A stretch of 8,251 nucleotides of DNA. Source: Oligoflexia bacterium (GTDB lineage: Bacteria; Bdellovibrionota; UBA1018). Each line of letters starts with the position of its first letter. Position 1 is the stretch's first letter. This document shows positions 1 through 6,814 of this stretch, one piece after another. The DNA is taken from positions 1 to 8,251 of the forward strand of contig CAINWE010000042.1 of assembly GCA_903854365.1 (NCBI GenBank), read 5' to 3'. A program made the translations under genes and the position numbers. Under the pieces are notes generated by a model. The model did not search any database. It worked only from the letters and a program-made list of their open reading frames with translations, and was not told the origin of the DNA.

Positions 1-1
1 A

Positions 2-535
2 GGAGGTATGTTTGGATGGGGTGTTAGCGCCTCAAATAGTCTCGTCAACTTGGACGAAACCGTTAATGAAAAGTGGTCTCAAGTAGAGAATGTTTATCAG
101 AGACGAGCTGATTTAATTCCAAACTTGGTGAATACCGTGAGAGGCTATGCCAAGCACGAAGCTCAGGTTCTTGAAGAGGTGACCAAGGCAAGATCCCAGG
201 TGGGTCAAGTGAGAGTGAATGACCCAAAAAGTTTCGAGCGTTTTGATCAGGCGCAGGGGCAGCTTTCTCAAGCATTATCCCATTTGATGGTAGTGGCTGA
301 AAAGTACCCCGAGTTGAAGGCGGATCAAAATTTTCTGAATCTTCAGTCGCAGCTCGAGGGAACTGAGAACCGAATCGCGGTAGAGCGCATGCGGTTTATT
401 GAAGCAGCTCGCAACTATAATAGCTACCTTCGGAGTTTTCCTCAGTCCATTATCGCTTCTCTTCGGGGGTTTGCGCCGCGGTCCTACTTTCAGGCAGAAT
501 CGACAGCTAAAACGCCCCCTAAGGTTGAATTCTGA
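2..535 (+). CDS. lemA: LemA family membrane-associated protein, 5' partial
   Basis: LemA proteins are short, mostly alpha-helical envelope proteins anchored by one N-terminal membrane helix; their biochemical role is not established. The family signature is clear: NLDETVNEKWSQVENVYQRR followed by ADLIPNLVNTVRGYAKHE, then VLEEVTKARSQVG, and near the C terminus LEGTENRIAVERMRFIEAARNYN. The frame is open from base 2, and the first ATG (base 8) would give a 175-residue protein with no hydrophobic N-terminal segment, which LemA proteins normally have. The AGGAGG at bases 1-6 nearly touches that ATG, so it is badly spaced as a ribosome site and reads as Gly codons in frame. I infer that the true start lies upstream of the window. 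The stop overlaps the next gene's start (TGATG), so the two are probably translationally coupled. Confidence 0.93.
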   Translation, partial: GGMFGWGVSASNSLVNLDETVNEKWSQVENVYQRRADLIPNLVNTVRGYAKHEAQVLEEVTKARSQVGQVRVNDPKSFERFDQAQGQLSQALSHLMVVAEKYPELKADQNFLNLQSQLEGTENRIAVERMRFIEAARNYNSYLRSFPQSIIASLRGFAPRSYFQAESTAKTPPKVEF

Positions 536-1398
536 TGGGTACGAGAGTGCTGAGGATGTCCTCTTTTGGGTCTAGGATTATTTTCGGCTCGATTTTATTC
601 CTCGCTTTAGTGATGGGTTGGAGCGTTCCTGGCTTTGCCGAAGTGAGTTTGCCGCCTCCTCCGACTCGGTTTATTGTGGATGAGCCCCAGGTTTTGAAAG
701 CTCAAACCACGCGTGCTTTGAATCAGCTGTTTTCAGCTCACGAGAGTGTGGCTGGAGACCAGATTATTTTTGCCATTTTTAAGTCACTTCAGGGTCAAGA
801 TCCCGTCGATTGGACGAATCGGGTTTTTAAGGCTTGGAAGATCGGACACAAAGGCAAAGATAATGGGGTTTTGCTGGCGATTTATTGGGATGATCGGAAA
901 TCCCGGCTTGAAGTGGGCTATGGGTTAGAGCCTGTACTGACCGACTTCCAATCTAAACGGATTCTTTCGCAGGTCGTCCGCCCGGCTTTACAGCGAGGGG
1001 ATCCAGATGGAGCCCTTTTGGGCGCCGCTCAGGAGCTTTTAGAAGTGATTCAGAGTCCTTTGCTTCAAGATGGACAGTTTCAAGCGATTCTTCGAGGGGA
1101 AGGTCACTTGGTGTCTAAGACCTCTCAAAGAGGATTTCAAGGGCCTGGCGGGTTGCTTTTTGTTCTCTTCCTTTGGGTATTGTTGATTGGATTGATTCGA
1201 CTTTTTTCAAAGGGTGGGCCTCCACGGTCGGGTTGGGGTGGGGGCGGCTTTGGGGGCGGCGGGTATCGAGGTGGAGGTTCTGATTGGGGCGGCGACTGGG
1301 GTGGTTCGTCGGACGGAGGCGGAGGATTTTCTGGCGGTGGTGGGGCGTCGGGCGGTGGTGGGGCGTCGGGCGGTGGTGGGGCGAGTGGCGACTGGTAA
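535..1398 (+). CDS. TPM domain (YgcG/Psb32-like) exported, membrane-anchored protein with Gly-rich tail
   Basis: Residues about 11-35 form a signal peptide with a likely cut after GFA (A35/E36). Residues about 45-175 match the TPM domain (TLP18.3/Psb32/MOLO-1): an FIVDEPQVL opening, a KAWKIGHKGKDNGVLLAIYW core, and RLEVGYGLEPVLTDFQSKRI, then a helix through LLGAAQELLEVI. A membrane helix lies at about 207-224 and is followed by a Gly/Ser-rich tail (227-287) that ends in three GGGGAS repeats. The domain would lie outside the cytoplasmic membrane, anchored by that helix. Family members have been proposed as phosphatases or assembly factors, but the activity in bacteria is unclear. The ATG at 535 overlaps the lemA stop, fitting coupled translation; ATG 556 is a less likely alternative. 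LemA and TPM proteins commonly occur side by side, which supports a joint envelope role. Confidence 0.92.
   Translation: MGTRVLRMSSFGSRIIFGSILFLALVMGWSVPGFAEVSLPPPPTRFIVDEPQVLKAQTTRALNQLFSAHESVAGDQIIFAIFKSLQGQDPVDWTNRVFKAWKIGHKGKDNGVLLAIYWDDRKSRLEVGYGLEPVLTDFQSKRILSQVVRPALQRGDPDGALLGAAQELLEVIQSPLLQDGQFQAILRGEGHLVSKTSQRGFQGPGGLLFVLFLWVLLIGLIRLFSKGGPPRSGWGGGGFGGGGYRGGGSDWGGDWGGSSDGGGGFSGGGGASGGGGASGGGGASGDW
1333..1386 (+). repeat. Three tandem 18-bp units encoding GGGGAS
   Basis: The unit GGCGGTGGTGGGGCGTCG occurs three times head to tail at 1333-1350, 1351-1368 and 1369-1386; the last copy ends GCGAGT instead of GCGTCG but still encodes Ala-Ser. The repeat keeps the reading frame and adds six residues per copy to the flexible C-terminal tail of the TPM protein. 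Near-identity at the DNA level indicates recent duplication, probably by replication slippage, so copy number may vary between strains. Confidence 0.95.
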
Positions 1399-1415
1399 AA
1401 TCTTCGAAAATTAGC

Positions 1416-1421
1416 TAGAAT
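1416..1421 (+). promoter_or_regulatory. Candidate -10 element of a leaderless promoter
   Basis: TAGAAT lies exactly six bases before the ATG at 1428, and no Shine-Dalgarno-like purine run precedes that ATG. If it is a -10 element, transcription would start at or next to the start codon. The -35 region is weak (TGGTAA at 1393-1398 with a 17-base spacer), so the call rests on the -10 match and the missing ribosome site. The acyltransferase start at 4915 has the same layout. Confidence 0.4.
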
Positions 1422-1427
1422 CTGCCC

Positions 1428-1721
1428 ATGCAGTTGAAGACGGATGACGGTACGTTATTAGAAGTGAAGGAAGCGACCGTGCTCGACGCGAACGGCGAGG
1501 TTTTGAGGGAGGCTCCGGCTCCGGAATGGAGATCCTCCAGCGGGAACGCGTTTATAGGGACGCGTGTCTTTCGCGTGAATGGGTGGATGGTGCCTGTTTT
1601 CGTGATCGTGGTGCTTCTGACGCTCACTTTAGGTGCCGTATTTTTGAGTGTTTTTTTGGTCATTGCTGTCGGCCTCGCTCTTCTGAAGAGAGTTTTTCGA
1701 TCCCTGGGGCTCCTGGCTTAG
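1428..1721 (+). CDS. Small membrane protein, function unknown, probably two membrane helices
   Basis: This 97-residue protein has a polar N-terminal half (residues 1-50, starting MQLKTDDGTLLEVKEATV) and a strongly hydrophobic C-terminal half. Residues about 53-69 and 71-86 could form a membrane hairpin, followed by the basic end LKRVFRSLGLL. I do not recognise a family. The gene starts 29 bases after the TPM gene in the same direction, so it may belong to the lemA-TPM envelope group, although a TAGAAT six bases before its ATG suggests it also has its own promoter. No ribosome site is visible. Its stop TAG shares bases with the stop of the convergent EEP-family gene. Codon use resembles its neighbours, and the hydrophobic profile supports a real gene over a chance frame. 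Confidence 0.75.
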   Translation: MQLKTDDGTLLEVKEATVLDANGEVLREAPAPEWRSSSGNAFIGTRVFRVNGWMVPVFVIVVLLTLTLGAVFLSVFLVIAVGLALLKRVFRSLGLLA

Positions 1722-2512
1722 ATCTTGAGCACAGCGCAAACGGCTGAGTGATCGGAGAGTTGGTTCCAGGGTTTGCCTACCAAGCACTCTGCTGAGAGCG
1801 GAGTCATTCCTCTAAAATAAATTCGATCCAAAGGTAAAAAAGGAAGCCAGCTGGGAAACGTGCGAGCGTGTGCTCGGTGAAGGTGAAAGAATACTTCACT
1901 TAGGGAGGTCTCGGATTGAAGTTTCATCGAAACTTGCTCTCTCCAGTCGTTGAAGTCGCCCGCGACCACGAGCGACTCGCCCTTGGGTACGGTGGCTTTG
2001 ATTCGATCGCAGAGGCTTTGGGTTTGTCGCTGACGCGTGCGCTCCAAAAGTCCAAGGTGGGTGCAGATGACGTGCAGAGGATGAGCTTGGTGGGGGAGTT
2101 GAATGAGTCCGTGGAGTATGCCCCGACTCTCTAGGGGGTGAGTAGAGACGTCTAGGTTTTCCCATTTTGAAATAGGAAATTTACTGAGAATTGCATTGCC
2201 ATGGTGCCCGTCGGTGTACGAAGCGGTTTTTCCGTAAGCAAAGTGAGGCCAAAGCTTTTCTGCAAGATATTCAAATTGCGAGGAATTTGGCCATTCTCGT
2301 ACTTTCTGGGAGTGGCTTTCGTTTTTCCCGACGACCTCCTGGAGTAAGATCAGGTCAGGATGAATTTTGTGCAGGGCTGCTCGGATTTGTTCGAGTACGA
2401 ATTTTCTGTTGTACGAGCTAAATCCTTTGTGAATATTATAAGATAAAATTCTAAGAGAGATTTTTTTTGTCTGAGTTTTTGTCCGGTTAAGAATAGTTCG
2501 GCATTCAAACAT
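1718..2512 (-). CDS. Endonuclease/exonuclease/phosphatase (EEP) family protein, YbhP-like
   Basis: The 264-residue protein carries the ordered active-site motifs of the EEP fold (DNase I / exonuclease III / inositol phosphatase superfamily): SYNIHKG (N26), LILLQEV (E59, metal ligand), GHHGNAILS (H103-N106), THLGL (H151), AGDFND (D186, N188), LDRIYF (D229) and SDHSAV (D254-H255). All expected metal and catalytic residues are present, so it should be an active Mg-dependent phosphodiesterase. The substrate cannot be told from sequence: nucleic acid, phospholipid headgroup and sugar phosphate are all possible. The YNIHKG opening and compact length resemble E. coli YbhP, which sits beside a cardiolipin synthase gene. 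No signal peptide is seen, so it is probably cytoplasmic. ATG 2512 is the only normal start codon before the first motif; AGGA touches it directly, a poor spacing. An 8-T run (2461-2468) lies in the 5' coding part. Confidence 0.92.
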   Translation of the reverse strand: MFECRTILNRTKTQTKKISLRILSYNIHKGFSSYNRKFVLEQIRAALHKIHPDLILLQEVVGKNESHSQKVREWPNSSQFEYLAEKLWPHFAYGKTASYTDGHHGNAILSKFPISKWENLDVSTHPLESRGILHGLIQLPHQAHPLHVICTHLGLLERTRQRQTQSLCDRIKATVPKGESLVVAGDFNDWREQVSMKLQSETSLSEVFFHLHRAHARTFPSWLPFLPLDRIYFRGMTPLSAECLVGKPWNQLSDHSAVCAVLKI

Positions 2513-2616
2513 TCCTGGAGATCTCTGTCAAGTCCAAGTCTATGGGTGTTTGTCCTAACAAAATGCTAGCGACCTATTGAATAAAAATCAGAATAAGATA
2601 CCAATTAGTAAGAACA

Positions 2617-2622
2617 AAAGGA
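2617..2622 (+). promoter_or_regulatory. Ribosome binding site that sets the start of the 737-residue protein
   Basis: AAAGGA at 2617-2622 is seven bases before the ATG at 2630, an ideal spacing. The in-frame TTG at 2624 is only one base from this site and is therefore not the start. The upstream divergent gap (2513-2629) is A/T rich and contains TAAGAT (2594-2599) as a possible -10 element, but without a convincing -35 partner. Confidence 0.75.
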
Positions 2623-2629
2623 TTTGATT

Positions 2630-4843
2630 ATGACAGAACATGAAAGATCCAGTCTAAGCGTCAACCAGCAACTTCAAGATTACATGCTTCAACTTCAGTC
2701 TGATGTCGGATCTGTTGGAAAAACTTTGCATCAGGTGATTTCACATTATTTACTCCTGAAGGAGCAGAATCCAGAACTCGCTCGCGCTTTGGATCCCATT
2801 GATGTTCCCCAGGCTGAGCAAACGTCTCAACATCAATTTGACTTAAATCGGGCATTAATTCGACAGTTGCAGATCTTGTCTGAGAAAGCTTTGCAAGGCT
2901 ACCCGACTGCCTCTGAGCATCCGTGGAAGGGATTTGCTCATTTTGAGCATCGGGATGAGGACTCGGAGTCATTCGTTCGACTCATGCGTTTTGTGGGGAT
3001 TCAGCTCAATAAGTTTTGGGTGGAAGTACAGTCGTTTCCAATTTTTTTGAATGGGCTCCCTCATTTGTCAGTGGGTGAGGTCGAGTCTATTTTTCGCTGG
3101 CTTCAGGCTTGTCCCTCTTGGAAGGAAAATGTCCAGCAGACTCGATTGATTCCGGCGTTAATTGGCCCCGAATCTCGAAAAGTAGTCTTTGACTTTGCCC
3201 GTGATGTGAAAAGCGCTCGGGTTTTGCATGATAAATTGGCAAGTGAGATGAGTTCAGAGTTTCTCAGTTCACACCTCATCGATTCTGGCGTGACGCTGCT
3301 AACTCAGGGTTGCGATCTGAGTCGTCTGTATGAGTTGGGCGCTTGTACTCGAAAAGACCTCATTCATAGGATTGATTTTCTGAAGCAACGAGTCGCTCAC
3401 GTGAAGCAGATTCGAGAGGTTTTTGAAGCCTTGGGTCAACACGAGGGTGTCCCTGCTGTTGAGAGGCCGTCCGAGGTGAGGACCTTTTTGGACGGTGTTG
3501 ATTGCTTGAGGCGGCTGCCAAAGAATTTAATTGCCTGGCGATTACCGCGAATTTTGAATGCCCCTCAATATGTTCGCCTTCAAATGTGGAAAGATCGGGC
3601 GCGACCTCTTTTGGAATCGAGAAAGCGGTTGGCCAATCTGTTTCGGCTCGATGACGTGAAAAATTCCGAAAAGCTCCGTGAAACAGCATTTCACCTGAGT
3701 TCCGGGGGGATGTTTCGGGTCATGAGTTCGTCGTATCAAAAGGCGGTTCAAGCCTACCGCGATTTGCTGAGGCCTGAATGGGTCGCTCAGGCTAAGAAGT
3801 CTGCAACTCGTCTGCAAATGTCAGAGAAGCTCCTGGAGTGGGCAAATTTTTTGGAGCAGAGTGCCGCGTTTGAGAGTCAGCCTGATTTAAAAGTGGTCTT
3901 TGGCGATTGGTGTCAGGGTTTGGATACCGATTTTACCTCTGCCATTGGCGCTAATCTTTGGGCAACGCAGGTTCGAGAACAGCTTAAGCCAGATTATTCT
4001 TCCTTTGGTCGTAAGTGGACGGATTACATTTTTAGCTGTTCTGAAAAATCAATTGATCAAGTCTTTGCGCTCACTGCGTCAGTCGAGGCCGATTTAAGGT
4101 CAAGTCTGCAGCTCGATCCTGAGTTTTTGAAGGATCGAGAGTTTGCGTCGATTCAGCTTCAAGATGAGAACGAGTTAGCGGATTTGATGACCTTGTTGAA
4201 CGTGATTTTGCGGGTCGGTTATCGCGAAGACGGCGTCTTGCTTGGGCTGGAGAGTTGTCGCGACATGTTGGGAGAGGCCGTGTTTTTGATGAGGCGGATG
4301 GAGGAAAATGCAGACTTAAAAGCAGCCTTCCGAAATTCGTTCCGAGGTGTGGATACCGATCTATCTCTCATTGACCAAGCGATTAGCTATATTCAGTTTA
4401 TTGAGAGTTCTTCGCTTCCTGATTTACTTCGAGAGTCGTTTTTGACGGCTCAAGGACCGCAGCGGATTGAAGATTCCAAGGGACTCCTGCAGGGTGCCCA
4501 TCACTCTTTAAGTGCGGTCCGCGAGCATTTAGAGCGACTCAATCATGCAACCCAGGGTCAAATTCAGGAGTGGGTCCAAGGTCCCCTGCCTGAATTGATG
4601 ACCCGCATTCAGAGTGCCTTGAAACAGCCTGCATTATTGCCCGATTGGGTCGAGTATTTGCGGGCTCAGCAGGAGGTGAGGCAGCGGAATTTGGGAGCGT
4701 TTTTACACTTTCTAGAAACCCGCTCTGGCTTAGTTTCTTACGATTTGGCCTACGAAATTGCATTTTACGCTAGCTTGCTGAAGAGAATGATCGGTAACCC
4801 AGGAAATGCTACAGCGATTCTTGATCTGAAAACCTTTCACTAG
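2630..4843 (+). CDS. Large all-helical soluble protein of unknown function, resembling the helical insert of DUF4011-type helicases
   Basis: No catalytic motif, nucleotide-binding loop, signal peptide or membrane helix is visible in these 737 residues. The sequence is rich in Leu, Glu, Arg and Gln and reads as successive amphipathic helices, probably a helical-bundle or coiled-coil protein in the cytoplasm. Recognisable pieces are FRVMSSSYQKAVQAYRDLL (from F362), DLKVVFGDWCQGLDTDF (motif at 424-435), the related DLKAAFRNSFRGVDTDL (567-578), and a C-terminal WVEYLRAQQEVRQRNLGAF (from W673) leading to YEIAFYASLLKRM (from Y708). As I remember them, these resemble segments in the long helical region between ATPase motifs of large DUF4011/DUF3320-type SF1 helicases; here no Walker A or B is present. 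This is inference from pattern memory, without a search. The gene stands alone between a divergent EEP gene and an acyltransferase gene with its own likely promoter. The start is set by AAAGGA seven bases before the ATG. Confidence 0.9.
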   Translation: MTEHERSSLSVNQQLQDYMLQLQSDVGSVGKTLHQVISHYLLLKEQNPELARALDPIDVPQAEQTSQHQFDLNRALIRQLQILSEKALQGYPTASEHPWKGFAHFEHRDEDSESFVRLMRFVGIQLNKFWVEVQSFPIFLNGLPHLSVGEVESIFRWLQACPSWKENVQQTRLIPALIGPESRKVVFDFARDVKSARVLHDKLASEMSSEFLSSHLIDSGVTLLTQGCDLSRLYELGACTRKDLIHRIDFLKQRVAHVKQIREVFEALGQHEGVPAVERPSEVRTFLDGVDCLRRLPKNLIAWRLPRILNAPQYVRLQMWKDRARPLLESRKRLANLFRLDDVKNSEKLRETAFHLSSGGMFRVMSSSYQKAVQAYRDLLRPEWVAQAKKSATRLQMSEKLLEWANFLEQSAAFESQPDLKVVFGDWCQGLDTDFTSAIGANLWATQVREQLKPDYSSFGRKWTDYIFSCSEKSIDQVFALTASVEADLRSSLQLDPEFLKDREFASIQLQDENELADLMTLLNVILRVGYREDGVLLGLESCRDMLGEAVFLMRRMEENADLKAAFRNSFRGVDTDLSLIDQAISYIQFIESSSLPDLLRESFLTAQGPQRIEDSKGLLQGAHHSLSAVREHLERLNHATQGQIQEWVQGPLPELMTRIQSALKQPALLPDWVEYLRAQQEVRQRNLGAFLHFLETRSGLVSYDLAYEIAFYASLLKRMIGNPGNATAILDLKTFH

Positions 4844-4902
4844 TGGCTTTTGGGACCGCATCAGCTGTCAAAAATCGATTGGTTTTTTGGGGTCAATTCC
4901 AT

Positions 4903-4908
4903 TAGAGT
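4903..4908 (+). promoter_or_regulatory. Candidate -10 element of a leaderless promoter for the acyltransferase gene
   Basis: TAGAGT lies six bases before the ATG at 4915, with TTGGTT at 4879-4884 as a possible -35 (18-base spacer, three of six consensus matches). No Shine-Dalgarno sequence sits at the usual distance. The 71-base gap from the preceding gene has no convincing terminator hairpin; it holds only a weak A-run/T-run pairing around 4870-4888. Confidence 0.4.
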
Positions 4909-4914
4909 TAAGTC

Positions 4915-6219
4915 ATGAGGAACTCGGAACATTTCGACTTTAGGTCTTCATTGCCCTATCAAAACAGTTCTGAATTGAATGCAGCTTGGTCACGGCTGTT
5001 AGCGAATTCAAAATTGATGGGGCAGCTAGCTCGCATGTTTCCAAAGTTAGAATTAGGAGCGTTTCTCAATGAGCCCCAGTCGATGGACTCGGCTGATGAG
5101 TTTCAACGGAGGGTGATTTCTCGCATCGTTGCAGAGATCGAGGCTCAAACTACAGATGGCCTTTCGGTCAGCGGTTTAGAGAATTTTTTGGTCGGGCAAA
5201 AATACGTTCTTTTCTCAAATCATCGAGATATTGTTTGCGATCCGGCTTGGGTTTCGTACGTTTTTTTCCTTAATCAGATTCCCACGCCTCAGATTTGCCT
5301 CGGAGATAACTTATTGACTCATCCAGTGATTGTGGACCTGGTCAAAATGAATAAAGGCGTTACGGTAAAGAGGGGTCTTCCCCCGCGAGATTTATTGAAA
5401 TGGTCGGGGCTGCTCTCAGAGTTTATCAGAAGGCAGATTGATCAAAAAATAGATTCTGTGTGGATTGCGCAGCGCGAGGGTCGTGCGAAGGATGGCGACG
5501 ATCGCACCCATCCGGGTGTTTTGAAGATGCTAGCGATGGCAGGCCCCGGGTCTATGCTGGATCATCTTGAGGCGCTCCACCTCGTACCGTTAGCTATTTC
5601 TTATGAGTACGATCCTTGTGATGCGATGAAGGCTTATGAGCTTTTTGTCACCGCGAGGGACGGAGCTTATATTAAGTCAGCGGGCGAGGATGCTCTCAGT
5701 ATGATGAATGGAATTACGGGCTACAAAGGCAGGGTTCACGTCGCTTTTGGGGCTTCATTCAGTCGAGTGCCTCTGGCGGTCCGAGAGTGGATGAGTCGTG
5801 GTTCTGAAGGGCAAATCAAAAAGGAAGTGTTACAGTACTTTTGCTCGCAGTTGGATGAGCAAATGCATCGGCTGTATCGGCTCTGGCCGTCCCATTATAT
5901 TGCTATGGATTTGGTCGAGGCCGGCTCAACCTACGTTCACGAGTATACGGCCTCGCAAAAAGCTTTTTTCCTGGATCGACTCGAAAAACAATTGGATACG
6001 TTGCGCGCGAGTTCTCCTCGACCCGAACTACGCTCGTCCTCGGGATGGAAAGAGGATGACTTGAATGAAGTGAGAATGCGGATCTTGGAGGCGTACGCGA
6101 TGCCAGTGCGAAATTTTCGTATGATGCGCTCTCCACTCCAGGGAGCGGCGGTACGATCACTGAATGGTTCGGTTGAGCCACCTCTGGGTGTTCAAAACTC
6201 AGGCGCTATGACGGACTAA
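4915..6219 (+). CDS. PlsC-like glycerolipid acyltransferase, large form
   Basis: Acyltransferases of this superfamily transfer a fatty acyl chain to glycerol phosphate or a related lipid acceptor at the inner membrane. The catalytic block I is FSNHRDIVCDPAW (H103). Further conserved blocks are GDNLL followed by VKMNKGVTVKRG (K152-R153), WIAQREGRAKDGDDRTH (183-199; the EGR block III), and LVPLAISYEYDP (block IV, Pro-containing). The protein is 434 residues, much longer than typical PlsC (about 240), with N- and C-terminal helical extensions. This matches a large subgroup with NHRDIVxD that I recall from Bacteroidetes and others. The usual HX4D is replaced by a spacing of H-X5-D (or H-R-D), which appears normal for that subgroup. 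No strong membrane helix is seen, suggesting peripheral attachment. ATG 4915 is supported by conserved-looking FDFRSSLPY just after it. The exact acceptor is unknown. Confidence 0.88.
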   Translation: MRNSEHFDFRSSLPYQNSSELNAAWSRLLANSKLMGQLARMFPKLELGAFLNEPQSMDSADEFQRRVISRIVAEIEAQTTDGLSVSGLENFLVGQKYVLFSNHRDIVCDPAWVSYVFFLNQIPTPQICLGDNLLTHPVIVDLVKMNKGVTVKRGLPPRDLLKWSGLLSEFIRRQIDQKIDSVWIAQREGRAKDGDDRTHPGVLKMLAMAGPGSMLDHLEALHLVPLAISYEYDPCDAMKAYELFVTARDGAYIKSAGEDALSMMNGITGYKGRVHVAFGASFSRVPLAVREWMSRGSEGQIKKEVLQYFCSQLDEQMHRLYRLWPSHYIAMDLVEAGSTYVHEYTASQKAFFLDRLEKQLDTLRASSPRPELRSSSGWKEDDLNEVRMRILEAYAMPVRNFRMMRSPLQGAAVRSLNGSVEPPLGVQNSGAMTD

Positions 6220-6229
6220 CGTGGGGGTC

Positions 6230-6784
6230 TTAAGGCGATGATGTGTTTGCTCCGTTGAGATCGAATAGGATCTGTTGCTCTCGATCGCGCTCAGAGGGTA
6301 GAGCAGCAAGCTTTTCGAGCTGCTTTGAATCGGAAAAATACTCGAATGTGGCTTGGGAAAGCAGAATTGGGTTCGTGAGGAGCAGCTGTTGAAAACGGTC
6401 AACGCTCAGAATGTTTTCGCCCGGGCCCTGAGAGTAGAGCTTCATCAAAAAAGGGGCGTGGAGTGCGACGAGTACCTCATTCGCTCTGGGTAGCGAGATC
6501 GGGCATTGGGGGGATCGCTTGGGCTGCGCGGGGGGTTGGTTTTCCTGCTGTGCGTCCGGGCCTAGCAGGGGCTCGCTCAATGAGGGATTCTCGGGGAGAT
6601 AAATTTTCGGCGAAGTCACTGGGTTGCTTGATGTTTGCAAAAGTTGCTGGGTTGCCGCCAGAAGATCGCGGGCCAGGTCATCAAACGAGGGTGGCCAGGC
6701 AAAGCTCGTCGTTGGGGTCACCATTCCTAAAACCATTCCTGCAGCGAGTCCTATCATCGAAAGCTCTCGGTGTTGATGGGGCAT
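6230..6784 (-). CDS. Exported protein of unknown function
   Basis: This 184-residue protein has an N-terminal signal peptide: a short basic stretch, a hydrophobic core IGLAAGMVLGMV, and a likely cut after TSFA (A29/W30). The mature part has a helical start (PSFDDLARDLLAATQQLL), a Pro/Gln-rich linker (about 62-98) and a C-terminal helical region with FQQLLLTNPILLSQATFEYF. It has one cysteine (C93) and no lipobox, so it is probably periplasmic or secreted. I recognise no family. AAAAGGA at 6790-6796, five bases before the ATG, is a good ribosome site. The gene begins 30 bases after the ferredoxin stop, so the two probably share a transcript although their functions seem unrelated. It ends 10 bases from the convergent acyltransferase stop. 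Confidence 0.82.
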   Translation of the reverse strand: MPHQHRELSMIGLAAGMVLGMVTPTTSFAWPPSFDDLARDLLAATQQLLQTSSNPVTSPKIYLPENPSLSEPLLGPDAQQENQPPAQPKRSPQCPISLPRANEVLVALHAPFLMKLYSQGPGENILSVDRFQQLLLTNPILLSQATFEYFSDSKQLEKLAALPSERDREQQILFDLNGANTSSP

Positions 6785-6789
6785 AAGGA

Positions 6790-6796
6790 TCCTTTT
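6790..6796 (-). promoter_or_regulatory. Ribosome binding site of the exported-protein gene
   Basis: On the minus strand AAAAGGA precedes the ATG at 6784 by five bases. It partly overlaps the perfect 10-bp palindrome AAGGATCCTT (6785-6794). The same core (ACAAAAGGAT) precedes the 737-residue protein gene, suggesting a preferred ribosome-site form in this genome. Confidence 0.7.
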
Positions 6797-6814
6797 GTGT
6801 TTGGAACGTGGGTC

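Noticed and set aside
1..10. AGGAGG followed by ATG as the true start of the LemA gene
   Set aside because: The AGGAGG ends one base before the ATG, too close for ribosome binding, and a start here would remove the N-terminal membrane helix typical of the family.
2503..2531. Minus-strand promoter TTGACA-N17-TTGAAT at the EEP gene
   Set aside because: The -10 would fall inside the coding region after the only usable ATG (2512), so the transcript would lack a start codon; the -10 match is also poor.
4866..4895. Rho-independent terminator after the 737-residue protein gene
   Set aside because: Only a short A-run/T-run pairing without a G/C stem is present.
6463..6786. 107-residue plus-strand frame opposite the exported-protein gene
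   Set aside because: The minus-strand frame has a signal peptide and a good ribosome site; the plus frame is Gly/Arg/Ala-rich shadow sequence.
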